From Cyanoderma ruficeps (taxonomy: Eukaryota > Chordata > Aves > Passeriformes > Timaliidae): a stretch of 64,000 nucleotides of DNA. Location of the stretch: positions 23,530,004 through 23,594,003 of the forward strand of contig VZDJ01004378.1 in assembly GCA_008694505.1 (NCBI GenBank), read 5' to 3'. Every line of letters begins with the position of its first letter. The first letter of the stretch is position 1. The position numbers and the translations under genes were made by a program. This document shows, in pieces, positions 36,051 to 49,009 of the stretch. The notes beneath the pieces were generated by a model. That model made no database searches. It saw only the letters and a program-made list of their open reading frames with translations, and was not told the origin of the DNA.

Positions 36051-39000
36051 TCAGACATCCCAAAAAAGAGACTTGAATATAAAAAAAATAAAACTACTAA
36101 CAAACTAAAAATTCTGGTTAAAATTTCAACTCCCTGAGAGTTCCCAAATTAGACTATATTAAAGTAAGAATTAACTCAAAGTTTTCTATTTCACTTTCAC
36201 ATTGTGAAATCTTAGGGGTTTTACTGTGTTCTGGAGGGAATTATTGGGCTAAATTTTCACTGGAAAGAAGAATTGCAGACCAAGCCAGACATCTTTCCAC
36301 AAAGATTAAAAGCAAGGTTTTTGTCCTATAATCAGTGATGCAAGGTTGAAAGTCTAGTATGACTTTCAAACAAATGGCAAGTTCCAGGGGTTTCAAAATG
36401 TATTTTTAGAAGAAACATATGCTAATCAAGATATGCCCCACATAGTTCAAACAGCATGATTCACAAGGGAACTTCATTAGCCTCTAAGATGAATAGTGTT
36501 AACAACTCCTGTGAGATCCAATAAAATAGGTGATTTTTTAAGAAAAAAAAGAAACCTGCATTCTCCTAGTTAATCCCCATGGGCTTCCAAGAGGATTGGG
36601 GTGTTTTTTCTGTTCTTCCATTGCTATTTTGCTGTCACACAGAAGGTAGATTGCCATCTCAGAAAAAGGCAGCATTACTTTCCATTCTGCCTGCAATGGA
36701 CAGACAGATCATTAATGCTGTATAACAGCAGGTTGAACCTGTCCTGTCCTTAGCAAAACTGACAGGTGAGCAACTCATCATCCAAAGGGCACTAGACAGG
36801 TAGGGTCATAAAATTCCCCAAAACCATAAACCCAGAAGATTTACTAGAATAAAAGTAATCATTAATTTGTAGGTAATTAGAATAATATGCCTTGATAAAA
36901 TCATGCCTGCTGTCTCTGAACTAAGATAAATAGAGAAAAAAGTGAAAATATAGAATATTAAGATTAATTTTGTTCATAATCCATTGTAAAAAGAGCAATC
37001 ATTGCCAATTTATGTAATGCAATATCTACTGTAATTGTTTTAGCACACAATTATGAATGAGATTTTAAAATATTATTTCTACTTTTTTTTTCTTTCTGTA
37101 TAAGAAACTATTTTTGGAAAATGAAAATGAAATGGAAAGCAATAACAGGCAGAAAAATTTCAGCATTGTGCCAGACTTTGTACAGCTTGTGAATTTTCTC
37201 TTGAACAGAGAAGCCAAAGAGCAAAATCGCTGCTGACATCTTGCAGGCTTCATTTAAATCCTAAATCGGCCTCTCCTCTGCGACAGGAACAAATTCTGAG
37301 ATACCAGAACAAATTCACTCCTAGAAAAGTTTCACAGAAGAGCCTCGGGGCTCATGATATTTCATTCCTGCACCTGAGCCATGAGTAAGGACACATGGAA
37401 GCTATTCAGGAAGGACTGGGAGCAGGATGAAGTCACTATGTCTTTGCTGTCAGGTCTGAAGTCTGACTGACTGTCCATACATAATCCATTTACCTTCCAG
37501 AAGGTAAAGGCCAAGCTGGAGAATATTAACAACTCCTAGCTTTCTCTAGCACTCCCCTGGGCCATATCAGAGAGTATTTGATCTGAAGGCTCTTGTTGGC
37601 ATGAGAGGCCAGTGGAGCTGGTCCCTGGCTGCTTGCTGGGCTTTGGGCCAGGATCATCCAGTGAAGGAATGCCGTAGCTGGAATCAGTTTGGCTTCTGGC
37701 AGCAAGAAATTAGCATCTGCGCATGGACCATTAGTCTCATTAATTCCATTCTCCTCAGCACTAACTGAAGAATTCCTTTATTCTTAGACAGTAAGGTAGC
37801 TTTTCTATGTTTCTGTTAGGGAATTAACAAGCCTTTTCCATTTAAAATAATTAGTAGGACCTACAAAGGATTTTAAGTTTCCGCATGGCTGCTTCTTAAA
37901 ACGTATGTGGACATTTTTCCTTGAAAACAATTTGCAGCTGGAACTCAAACTGAAACCTTTTTGCTAATGGCAGGCATTTTTCCTGTGGTTGTTCTCCAGT
38001 GCTTTGTGTTTTGAATCTTTCCATCTATATCCAGCCTGTATTAAATTATGAATTTAGAGGTGGACAGCTATGCTACTTTTTTCTGTCTTTGATTTTTTGG
38101 TAATCAAAAGTTCGCTTACTAAGCATAGAAAATGATAAGTTACACTGTCCATTGCTCTTTACCTGTGAGTTATTTTACAGTGTTACATGTAGGTTTTCCT
38201 GTCCTGTGACTCCAAAGAACTTCTCCCTAACACACACTTTGACTAGTATTCCACTTCAACTGGCTTTAGCATGTAATTTCCTACTGATTTTCATCTTTGA
38301 CTGTGTTGTCAGCTCCTGAGTACCATTTCACACTAGTGTGGAATTTGGAAGTGCTTCAGTATTAACTGTTGAGAATAAATACTGCATGTTAGACCTAAAA
38401 CTAAATGGACTTTGCAATTGTAAAATGTACAAACACACTAAGTATTCCCATCCTTTTACCTGGTTATTTCACTTGGAGATAATTTTGATACAGCACATTT
38501 CAAATAAAATATCTCTTAAAAGAACAGTTACTGAAAGTGTAGAACTAAGAGAAGACAATTATTGCATTGAAACTTGAAAAAGAACTTGTAAGGACAACTA
38601 AATGAACTGGTGAAATGCAACCATGTTGCAGGATGTTAGAGCTCTATGGTTTGAAGAACCTCATCCAAGAATCAGGCTGTTTAGAGGAGCTAGAATTTGT
38701 AATCAGAAAATATCCTAGAACACAGAAACTTCTCAAAATGAAATTAATGAACACAAAAGTATAACTTCTAACCAACCATATTGTAGGTGTTGAAAAAATT
38801 AGAGCAGAAACCAGTAATTGTATTGATTTTCCTTTTGGTAACATTCAACTTTTTCTCACAGTACTTATTTTCCTTATTATTGCTGTGTGACTGAATTTGA
38901 AAATTTTTTATTTTCAAATAAAATATTAAAAGATTAAAAGACTGTTGAAAAATTAGCCTCATGAGCTGCTGATAACAGCAACTGCTGCTCTGCTTACTTG

Positions 39001-40400
39001 TACATTGAAATAAAAGATGTAGTTTCCTGCTGTAGATTATGTTAAGTCCAACCATTGTTAATCAAAGGAAGCTCCTTTCCCTGCTATCTGGATTGAGATC
39101 TGATCAAAATATTCCAGAGAGTTACTAAGGCTGGACAAAGTTTTAACGTCAGTCATTTTTGGCAGATTTCCTCAAGGGCTCCTGAAAACATTAATCTTCA
39201 AGAAGGAAAGTTTGCAAAGGCTGGAGAGCTCACAGCTCACTCAGAGCTCCGAGGGCTTTTACTCAGAGGGCATCAGATCCCTGGCTCTCTGCAGCTCCCC
39301 TGAGCCCATCAGCTTACGGCTCATTTGGGAAAGCCAGAGAGCACCAAGGGTGCTGCAGCCGGGCTGCTTTGTGCCATGGAAAACGCTACATATACCAAAA
39401 CCTCATCAATAGCAATAATTCATAATGATAGCAAGAACAATAACATATTCATATGTTAAGAAATGTACATATATATTATACATGCTATCTATTCTATAAT
39501 ATGGTCATATATATATTTCCACTAACTTTTCTAGAAGAGGAAGTATTGAATGTTTTTCTCCATATTTGTACAGACAATAGGCATCTTGTAAGCCAGCATT
39601 AGGAAACTGCATCTGCTACTTCTCACTCTTTTATATGTGGATGTCACAGGAAGGGTAAAACCCTGCCAGAGTGGTCTGATTTTAATCTCCTGACTTTCCA
39701 GGAATTCTTCAGCTGTAACACAGATCAAAACACAATTCTAAGCCAGGATTTCTTTCTCTTTGTTGTAATTACAGCAATCAGAATTTACATTCGTGATAAT
39801 GATAACTCAAGAAACATAGAATCACGTGGCACTTTTTTATTTGAGACTGCATGCTCTAGGGCATCACAAAACTCTTACTTTCATATATAAGAAATACTGT
39901 ATACAAACAGTATAAATATTCATATCAAACTGTAAAGTAAGGATGATTTTTAACATCACGTTGACCTTACTGTGAAATAATGAACTGTAAGGGTGATTTT
40001 TAGGTATGTATCAAGAAAAATAACTGTTTGACTACGGATTCACTTGGCCAATAATTGAAATAGTAATTGAACCATTTAAATGCATATTGCCAACTCTTAT
40101 TTAATTTTAAATAACTTCCTAAATTTAATTTCATTTGTAAGCCCATTTTTCTTGAGATATAGATTTCTTACTGTTCAGCTTTTTCTTCTTTTTGCAGTTT
40201 TATCTTTTCTTTTAGTACATTCACATTCATGACATTTTGATTTAATAAATTACTCTCCCTTTCAACTGTTTCAACTTTAGGCAACACAGTAGAACAGCAG
40301 AATATAACACCAAGGACTGGTAATATGCTGTGTTTATTGACATACAATAAAGACCTTTGTTGTAAATATTTTTTTTATATTTAACAGAAGACTAAGAAGC
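36051..40400. other. Non-coding stretch, no recognised repeat
   Basis: No supported gene. A short GC-richer patch lies at 39215-39380 (AGCTCACTCAGAGCTCCGAG and on) with a 66-codon open frame, origin unknown. Confidence 0.5.
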
Positions 40401-40446
40401 ATATATCTATATCTATATAATCTATATCTATATATATCTATATCTT
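40401..40446. repeat. (TATC/TATATC)n imperfect microsatellite
   Basis: A run of TATATCTATATC-type units with small interruptions. Confidence 0.9.
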
Positions 40447-43400
40447 GACTTATATCTCAACATTCCCATGACTGGCTTATAGAACATTTAAAAAATCCCA
40501 GACTTGCCATGTAAATGAGCTGAATAAAGTCTGCAATAGAAGTACAGGGGCTCTACAGGTAGAAAAGAGTTCAGTCTCTGAGGACAGAATACACATATAA
40601 ACCCATCACCTTTTCTGACTGAAGAATTTTAAAGTTTCTTTTTTTTTTTTCTTGCCTTGGTTTTCTGCCCATGGTACCTTATACAATGTTTCTAGGTTAG
40701 TTATATATTTATTTTTCAGTCTGTATTCTTTTAATTCCCGAGACATAACCAAGATTAAGCGAGGCCCAGACCCAATTTTGTATCTACTGTATATAATAAA
40801 TTTTAATTATATCATTAAAGTGTCTTCCTAATTTAAAAATTTAAAGTGAAAAAATGTTTTTAAAGCTCAGATAACTAATAGGAACAATGTGGGGTTATTT
40901 TTTTCTTTCCTTGTTTCTTTGTCTTCAATGGAAAATATCTCTAATAAGGAATATGCTCCAACACATATCAAAATCTGAATGTATTTCAACTTCCCATTGA
41001 GAGAAAAAGCAAAATTATGTAGGTGTTTCTGTTTTCACCTGAATGGCATTACTTTGATGTTTTCAGCACTCAGCTTTGCAGTGCTATCCTGCTAAAACTG
41101 GGATCTTCCAAAGGACATGCTCTCTCTCGGCCTGTGTTTCCTAGCTGTGCTGGTCTGATGAGTCTGCATATACCTTGTTACATGTGATGACTGCAAACTG
41201 TTTGGAAATGTAGGATATGTGTCTAACAAACTTACAGTCCTTGCTTCTTAGAGGTACATGTATTGACACTGGAGGCAGCTGGGTATGTAAGCACCAAGTA
41301 GTTAGTCTAAACAGTATTTCAGGGCCTAACTTCCATGAGTTTAACCCTCTAAATATCTTTCAGTATCTGGGCTTTAAATACTTCAAATTTGTTTTGTTTC
41401 CTTACTTTCTTGAAAATCTCTATTGTGTACTACTGTGAGATCAAGTTTCCTGTCATTCTAAGCAATAAATATTTTTATTAGAGTAACTTAGTAGAGGATT
41501 TGCATTATTTTTCTACCTTTTTAAAATTCCAATATTAAATACAGTCTTTGAATGATATATATGTGCCATGTTGGGTCTTCTTTTCTTCTAGAGAAGTGGA
41601 TTTAAGAACCCTGATTGGCTTCATTAGATGGTAGGACTGTTCTAAAATAACATGTATGTACAGCAGGCCAAAGGGAAGGTGCCTCCACAGTATCTGTCCC
41701 ACAACATGCATGCTCTGCCAATTGTTATTGGCATCGCAATAAATGTCCTGCAAATTAATGGGACACTACATATGAAATAAATTTCTATATACTGCCTGCA
41801 TTTGTGTTATTACATTTTGATATTAATGATGTTCCTTATTGTATAATACTGTATAATATTATATGACTAAAGATTTTAATTTAAAATTGCCATGAGAATT
41901 AATTGATTGTCTTCATCGATCTTTATCAATCAAGCTGTTGCTTGGACAAACTTTCCCCAAAAAGTGTGAGAAGCATTTGTGTTTCCCCCATGTGCGGTTT
42001 CCATGATGAATCACTTAACCAGAAGGCACCATTATACCTGCAAGACAAAAGTGTAAGGAAAAAAAGGCCTCTTCCTATTCAGGATAAGATACATGCAGAA
42101 TCACAGCAGTATGAGAAGATCATGACGCCTGGGAAAAAGCTTCAGGGCAAAAAAAAAAATAGAAGAGTGGAGAGAGGAGGGAATAAAGAAATGAACTGGG
42201 ATGGCTCTAGGGTTCTGGGTTGGGGTTTTTTTTAACTACTTCATTTAATTCTACCACTGAGGCAAATGATGACTGGAAACTCTTGCTGAGAATCTACTGC
42301 TGTCTAAACACTGTTGGGAACAATGCTGGAGGTGAACTTTTGAATCCCAATAGGGCCTTTGCAAAGAAGAAAATAATGTTGTGCAACTTTGGACCAGATA
42401 CCTTATGAGGGGAGCTACTACATGACTAGGAAAATAATTTGAAGCCTATTAGGGAACAAGAGAGCAATTGTTTGTGGGAATATGAAAGTACTGGTAATAA
42501 TAATAAAACCCTCAAAACAGAACAGAGAAAACAGTACTTTAAAAAAGCAAGAAGGAAATTTACATATATTAAAAAATATGTGCAAATATCAGAAATCAGC
42601 TGGTCAGTTGAAAGAAGGTAGGTAGTAATCCAATTTGTACCTTGATATGTGAGAAACTGGAACGAGAAAATGAATTAACAATTTGTCCATTATGATGAGG
42701 TCAACTTAAACTGGAAACAATTTCTTTTGGCAGGAATGAATGAACCAATATTTTATTGGGAGCTCTGGAGAGGATTGGGTTCTGATTAATGGGAAACTGA
42801 GACACTAAACAGCAAAGGCTTTGGACCTAGTTATGATTTTAATTACACCAATATGAATAAGACTAATCTTTCTAATGCATTTTATAGTGAGAAAGTCACA
42901 TCACAAACAAGTCATTCAACCTTCAAGAGCTACCTGGAAGAAGTCAGCAGTGAATAGTAAAGAAAATTACTTACACTTACAAATTATGCTACTTAGAAGA
43001 ATCACTATAGAATTTAGAATAAAGAATAAAGGCAGTTCATTATTTCCAAAGGGCGGCAGAGAAATTGAATTTTCTAGCAGGGAAAAATAATAAAAAGCAC
43101 TATTACACTGCTTCCATGCTCACATAATATATTTCCTATGATTACCTTGATTATGATATGTTAACTTTTGTAAATAAAATAATTATATCTGAGTTAATTG
43201 TGAAAAATAATTATATCTGAGTTAAATTTGATAAAATCAAAACTAAGATGATGTTTATTTTACTTTTTTTGTTTGTTTGTTTTTGAAAGTTCCAAAACAG
43301 CCTGAAGTGATGTGGCTCAGGATGATTTTCTACATAATATAGCCAAACTCCATAGATAGCAAAGCTAGAGATCTCATAACTCTATTAAAAAGAGGGAAAT

Positions 43401-46400
43401 TTTCACTGCTGTTATACATGGCCTATGAGTAAGTTTGGGAAATATGATGTGTAAGAGGGGATTGTAGGGTTTTGAGTGATTTATCTTTAGAAGCAGACTG
43501 ATCTTCATAACACATGAGACACACACAGCTCTTCCTTCATTGTTTTGAACTCTGAAAAAGTCTGGATGTTACAACTTTATGACAAGTCCCCACTGCCTTT
43601 TTTCTTCTTTTTTTCCCAGCCTCATCAGTTATTTTCTTCACATTTGTTTTTTTTTTTTCTGTGAGGTCTTGTATCCTGGCCATATTGCCAAAGGCTACTA
43701 GACTGTGACATGCCCTGAATAAGAATTTCAAAAGCATTGCACTCCATAGGAAAACATGAAAGAGTCCTTCATGTTCTTTGGAATAATAAACGAAAACAAA
43801 GGAAAAGATCATTTTCCTCTCTCCCATGCTACTTTGAACACATGCTCAAAATGCTTACAGACTGAAATACTGCTACCCAAGGCAGCCACAACAAAGAGCT
43901 GTAGTGGAACATTTACAGAAATGATGCAGAAACATCAGTTTATCAATTTTCTTCATTTTCCATGAGCTTGGAAGTCCAGCCCTTGTGACCACATTATTCA
44001 ATAAGATAATTTCAAGGAGAAAGTTTACAGATTTCATAGGATACATTCATAAAACGGAAGTGAAAGTAGTAAATGCAAATAATGTATCCATGTTCATAGT
44101 AACCCAAGGTACATTTTCATTTTTAATTGCTGTCCAATCCACAAAAGCACTTTAAGCATGTACTTACTTGATTACTGTATTAAAGTTTTAAAATTAATGG
44201 TCCCATTGGGGTTTTTAACATTGACTTCAAAGGGAACCAGATTAGGATTTATACAGATTTGGCTAGTGGTGCTGCTTGCTATTAAAAACCTTCTTTCACG
44301 TTGCATAAAACTTTGCCAGATTTTAACAATTTAGGCTGAAATTTTGTATGCTTCATAGCTGCCTCAGGCTGAATTCTTCTGGAAAAACCTAAACAAAACT
44401 TTTCAAGAGTGAGGACTGACTTGGCAAGGAGACTGGAACGGGTAAACTAGGGAATGTGAGTGGGACTGGGAATGTCTGGGAGAGAAAAGATTGGCAGTGG
44501 CCAAAGCAATTTTAGACCACAAGGAAAAGCAGAGAGAGAATCGAGAAATATGTGTCCTTAAAAAAAGACAAGTCTGAGGAGCTGGAGATAAAATATTATG
44601 GATCAGACAATAATGACTAGTTCAAGAAACTATGAGTGGAAAAGATGCAGAACTGAGAAAGAGAGAAGCTGAGGCATGATGATGGACTATAATGCTGGAA
44701 CAGCCTGTGCTTTTGCAGCACCACCTTCTCTGGAGCTTGGAGTCGAGCCCTGAGCTCCATAAACTCATTGTTTGTTCCACTTGTGGGCAAATGGCCATAA
44801 AAGCCACTAGCAAAATTTCTCATTCTCCTCTATGACTTGCCCATGAAGAGATTTCATTAGTTTTGGTGAGCTTAAAACATGTTTCTTATTCCATTGGTTT
44901 GAAAAAGGGATATAAATATTTCAACTTGAGTGACCCATACATATCAATAGGAAAAACCACATCACAGAACCCAATTGCCCCAATTTCTTCCTTAAAAATT
45001 TTTCACTGTCCTCCTGAGGCCCTTGATGAAAAGAACATTATTTCACCTGTGAAATATCAGATTTAGTGGCAGATCTTGGAAACTGTTCCCTTTTGACCAT
45101 GCGATTCCTGCTGCGACCTAAACTTTTTCTGGTGAGGAACAGAAATTGCATGCTAGTGAGAGACCAACAATAAAAAAAAATACAAGACACTTTTTGCAAA
45201 CCAAGCAGGAAAAGTACAGAGAACTGAGATTTTAGATAGCAGCCCAGATTATTCTTAGAAGTTCTGACAAGACTTTGAAGAAAGGTGTGCATTATTTACT
45301 TGCTTGCAACTTGCATACCTTCTTCCCTGTCTTAGAGGGTAAGGGAGGCTGCAGAGAAAAGCAGAATAAGAAAGAGGAACAACAGCAAGGAGCTGGGAGC
45401 ACAAAGCACTATTAAAGGTCAGAGAATGGATGTCACTAAGATAATGGAAGGAGAAAATACCTAGGGACCAGCAGGGACTATGTCATTTACTGGATGATTG
45501 ACTGGCACACAGTCAGGACTGTCTTTAGGGACACAGTAGACAAGTGTGACTTTTATCATTGTTATTCTTTTCCTAATTCTTTTTAACTGATTGTAATGTC
45601 TAATTCAAAATTACCTACAGATTTGATTGGGTTGCTTTGATAAATTTGATTTGGTTAGAATTTTCTTTCTTTTTTTTTTTTCTTTTTACTTTAAAAACTT
45701 TGGGTTGCTCACAACAAGCAAATGATCTAAGCCATTGGCTGAAAGATAAAAAATCTGGGGTTCTGACATGATGATGAAATAGATGTTTCAAGAGCAATTA
45801 GCGATCTTGCATTCCTTGACTCCTAAACAGACAGAAATTCCATGAGAAGAAGTTTGATATGTCTTCTGTCTTTCTGACAAACAGTACCGTCCCACGTTGT
45901 CCCTGTTATGCGCATCACGTGTGGTTGCAGTCTGAAGCTGCATTTTTTCCCTCCCCCTCCAGCTGGACCACTTTTGCTCTTGACAACCTGATGTCTGGAA
46001 CTCAGTGAAATGTAAATGAAATCACTGGAGGGCAGGATTTTGAACTTGCACCTTGTATCATTGAGGGCTGTACATTACTGCTGAGTCAAGCGCTGAACTT
46101 GTGTTTAGCGTGCCATACTAATGGAAATATTTGACCTTAAGCTCCTTCTGCTTCAGCCACTCCTCTTCCAAGAGTGACTTTTAAGAAGAAATCTGTAAGT
46201 TTTTGTGAATCTTATGTGTCTTTGATATCATGGATGCTTTCCACAACGAAAGGAAAGGGAATGAATAAGTTTTCTATTTGCCTGCATAGTGTGCAATGCA
46301 TAGAGCAGGGGGCTGCACAGGGAAGAGTAGTGAATAATACCTGAAACAGGGGTACATTATGTGGTAAGAACTTCATTTGCACTGCATAAAGGAAGATCCT

Positions 46401-46874
46401 GCTGAAAAATAGTATGTTAATGTGATTGGTGCCTGCACGTTAAAACGGAAGGAGTCAAAGGAAGGGAATTCATTTTGTGAAAGGAAGCTAACCCTGGCAT
46501 TCTTAATTTTTCAGTAAAATTACATGGTTTGAAGTGCTTTTCTTGAAGTGTATTTGTGGTGGTTCTATGTTTGCCAAATTTTATTTGCCTGCTGGAAATT
46601 AGGATTTTGGGAGAAGAAGGCAAAACAGGCTCATTTTCAAGGTAAACATGTAGTTTAACACACAGTAAGGAAAAAAAAGGGAAAAAAAGAAAAAAAAAGA
46701 AACTTTCAAAACTCTTCTCCTCCCCCCACAAGTGTTCACTTTCACTTTCCTACAATCAACATAGAGGCAAAACTTGTGACATTCAGTCAGTTTCAACATT
46801 TAAATATAGTCTTTCATCTATTCTTCAGGAGAGGAGTCTCTTGTTCTCTATGGAATTCTGCCACTGACAACCTA
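40447..46874. other. Non-coding stretch, about 6.4 kb
   Basis: No supported gene. A 19-bp direct repeat, ATAATTATATCTGAGTTAA, occurs at 43179-43197 and 43207-43225. A 110-codon plus open frame at 41903-42235 and a 72-codon minus frame at 41535-41753 are unrecognised. A paired-palindrome patch at 45885-45930 is listed separately. Confidence 0.45.
45885..45930. promoter_or_regulatory. CpG-retaining patch with back-to-back palindromes
   Basis: ATGCGCAT (45908-45915) is immediately followed by CACGTG (45916-45921), an E-box core, and further CpGs lie just upstream (ACCGTCCCACGTTG). TGCGCA resembles half of an NRF1-type site. Four CpGs within about 35 bases are unusual for the AT-rich surroundings. 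A regulatory role is inference only. Confidence 0.2.
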
Positions 46875-47732
46875 TGTCATGGGTTGGCGCTGGTCAAATG
46901 CCAGTGCACCCATGAGTGTATGGTTTTTTAATAAACTACTGTGAGATGTGATCAAGAACAGAGCAGAGCAGGCCTATAACTTGAAATAGGAGAAAACATT
47001 TATTAACCTACATAACAACAGACAATAGATAACAACAGACAATAGACACAGAAAGAAAACCCAATCACCCAAAGGCAGAAAAGAAAACCTCCCAGAACAC
47101 TTTTCCTCCTCCTCCCAATTTCCATCTCTTACATGCTCAACAGTTGTCACCAGCACATACTCTCATATTTACTTGCTTAAACCTTCCACAACCCTGGGCT
47201 CCTAATCCAAGCCATTATCCTTTAAAAACCCAATCTTCAATCCATCCAGAGAAAGAAAAAGGAGTCTCTCTCGCACCACAGACCCCCCACAGGAAACACA
47301 GGTCCATCCTCCCGTGTTCCCATATCACCCATGGCACCACCCAGAAAATTCTACCATGGTGACCCCCTCCTTCCATGTCCAGCGCTCTCACCACTGTTCA
47401 TGGACTAAGCTAGATAGGGCTTTTTTAAGGATGTTTGGCCAAGTACCAAAAACCAGCCATCTTCTCTTATTGGGACAGCAGTCCCCCCCAAATTTACCCC
47501 TGGGGTCGAGGGTTCCAAAAACAGGCCACAGAGTCTTTGGCTTTGAACCAAAAAGCATCCACCCAATACAGTCTCATTTATATTTAGGAGAGTCAGGGTC
47601 TGTCTATGGCTCCCATTACGCAAGAGATGTCCAACCCAAAAGCCACTCCTCTTCATCTCTGGCAGTTGGGGGAGATTCTTTTCATCTTCCTTTATCGTCT
47701 TGGTCCCAGGCTGTTCTCTCTCGTCTAAACCC
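46875..47732 (-). mobile_element. ERVL-type LTR segment running into assembly gap
   Basis: The left edge TGTCATGGGTTGGCGCTGG is, on the minus strand, an LTR 3' terminus ending in CATGACA. An AATAAA signal lies on that strand (plus TTTATT at 46999-47004), followed by sequence I recognise from avian ERVL-type LTRs (GTTATAGGCCTGCTCTGCTC). A 17-bp unit AACAACAGACAATAGAT is tandemly duplicated at about 47012-47045. Homology-like sequence continues to the gap at 47733, so the 5' end and any internal region are hidden. The 5 bases outside the left edge (ACCTA) do not match those outside 49009 (CTGTT), so this and the LTR right of the gap need not be one provirus. Confidence 0.7.
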
Positions 47733-48339
47733 NNNNNNNNNNNNNNNNNNNNNNNNNNNNNNNNNNNNNNNNNNNNNNNNNNNNNNNNNNNNNNNNNNNN
47801 NNNNNNNNNNNNNNNNNNNNNNNNNNNNNNNNNNNNNNNNNNNNNNNNNNNNNNNNNNNNNNNNNNNNNNNNNNNNNNNNNNNNNNNNNNNNNNNNNNNN
47901 NNNNNNNNNNNNNNNNNNNNNNNNNNNNNNNNNNNNNNNNNNNNNNNNNNNNNNNNNNNNNNNNNNNNNNNNNNNNNNNNNNNNNNNNNNNNNNNNNNNN
48001 NNNNNNNNNNNNNNNNNNNNNNNNNNNNNNNNNNNNNNNNNNNNNNNNNNNNNNNNNNNNNNNNNNNNNNNNNNNNNNNNNNNNNNNNNNNNNNNNNNNN
48101 NNNNNNNNNNNNNNNNNNNNNNNNNNNNNNNNNNNNNNNNNNNNNNNNNNNNNNNNNNNNNNNNNNNNNNNNNNNNNNNNNNNNNNNNNNNNNNNNNNNN
48201 NNNNNNNNNNNNNNNNNNNNNNNNNNNNNNNNNNNNNNNNNNNNNNNNNNNNNNNNNNNNNNNNNNNNNNNNNNNNNNNNNNNNNNNNNNNNNNNNNNNN
48301 NNNNNNNNNNNNNNNNNNNNNNNNNNNNNNNNNNNNNNN
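47733..48339. other. Assembly gap (607 N)
   Basis: Unsequenced bases between two LTR-like segments. Long apparent open frames through it are artefacts of N. The flanks are inverted: CTAAACCC on the left and GGGTTTAG on the right. Confidence 0.99.
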
Positions 48340-49009
48340 GGTTTAGAAAGACAGGTATCTGCCAGGGAAACTGGGGTTCCCCTTAGAATAGAGGATGTAA
48401 ACCCCTCACCCCCCGCCAAGTTCTAATTTTGCAATTAATGGCTCTCAGGCAACGATTTGGGAGTAGGAATAACAGCTTTTTACTAAGAATATAAGAATAC
48501 AAATGTGGTAGAAAAGAAAAAGGAAACAAAACAAAACAAAACAAAACCACCCCACCAAACCAGCAAACCAACAAACAACAATTTTGAAAAGTCCTGACAG
48601 GGTCAAAGCTACAACCTTGTTAGTCAGGGTGTGGAAAGCAGTCCAAAAGTGAGTCCTCCTGGAATGGCAGGTACAGCTCCGCTGAGGCAGAAAATGATCC
48701 AGTAGCAGAAAAGAAAGGGGTCCTGAGGTGGTGAGAAGGGTCCAGCCTTCCTCCCGTAATCGGATGAAGCAAGACACTGTGCTGGTTTAAAGTCCCAGCT
48801 TTATCCAGGTGAGAATGGCTGGCTCCTCCCACGGGGTGGAGCATCACACAATAGGTACGCTAGGGGCTTGGGAAGACTGTTAATGGGCCATTATGGAGAA
48901 AGATAAGAACAATGTTCTACCTGATACTGACCGTTGGCCCATTATCAAAAGGCACCCACCCCCAACTGTTTTTCAGCAGATGAAATTGAATAGACTATAA
49001 CCCAGGACA
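48340..49009 (-). mobile_element. ERV LTR, probably ERVL-type
   Basis: On the minus strand the element starts at 49009 with TGTCCTGGGTTATAG and runs to the gap at about 48340, where it reads CCTGTCTTTCTAAACCC. Features in order: a GGATAAAGC TATA-like box near 48800, a (GTTTT)n stretch (plus AAAAC units at 48523-48547), a TTAGTAAAAAGCTG signal-like string near 48480, and GCCTGAGAGCCATTAATTGC near the 3' side, which I recognise from a passerine LTR. At least 670 bp. The open frames of 63-110 codons here are LTR composition. The 3' end lies in or at the gap. Confidence 0.7.

Noticed and set aside
41535..41753. 72-codon minus-strand frame with mixed composition
   Set aside because: It reads slightly protein-like but has no splice context, no recognised motif and a length expected by chance.
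47314..48426. 370-codon plus-strand open frame
   Set aside because: Most of it is N. Only the flanks are real sequence, and they are LTR-like; the frame is an artefact of the gap. The minus-strand frame at 47682-48419 is rejected for the same reason.
46875..49009. A single complete provirus from 46875 to 49009
   Set aside because: The terminal bases look LTR-like at both ends, but the outside 5-mers (ACCTA and CTGTT) do not match and the two LTR sequences differ, so one intact element is not supported.
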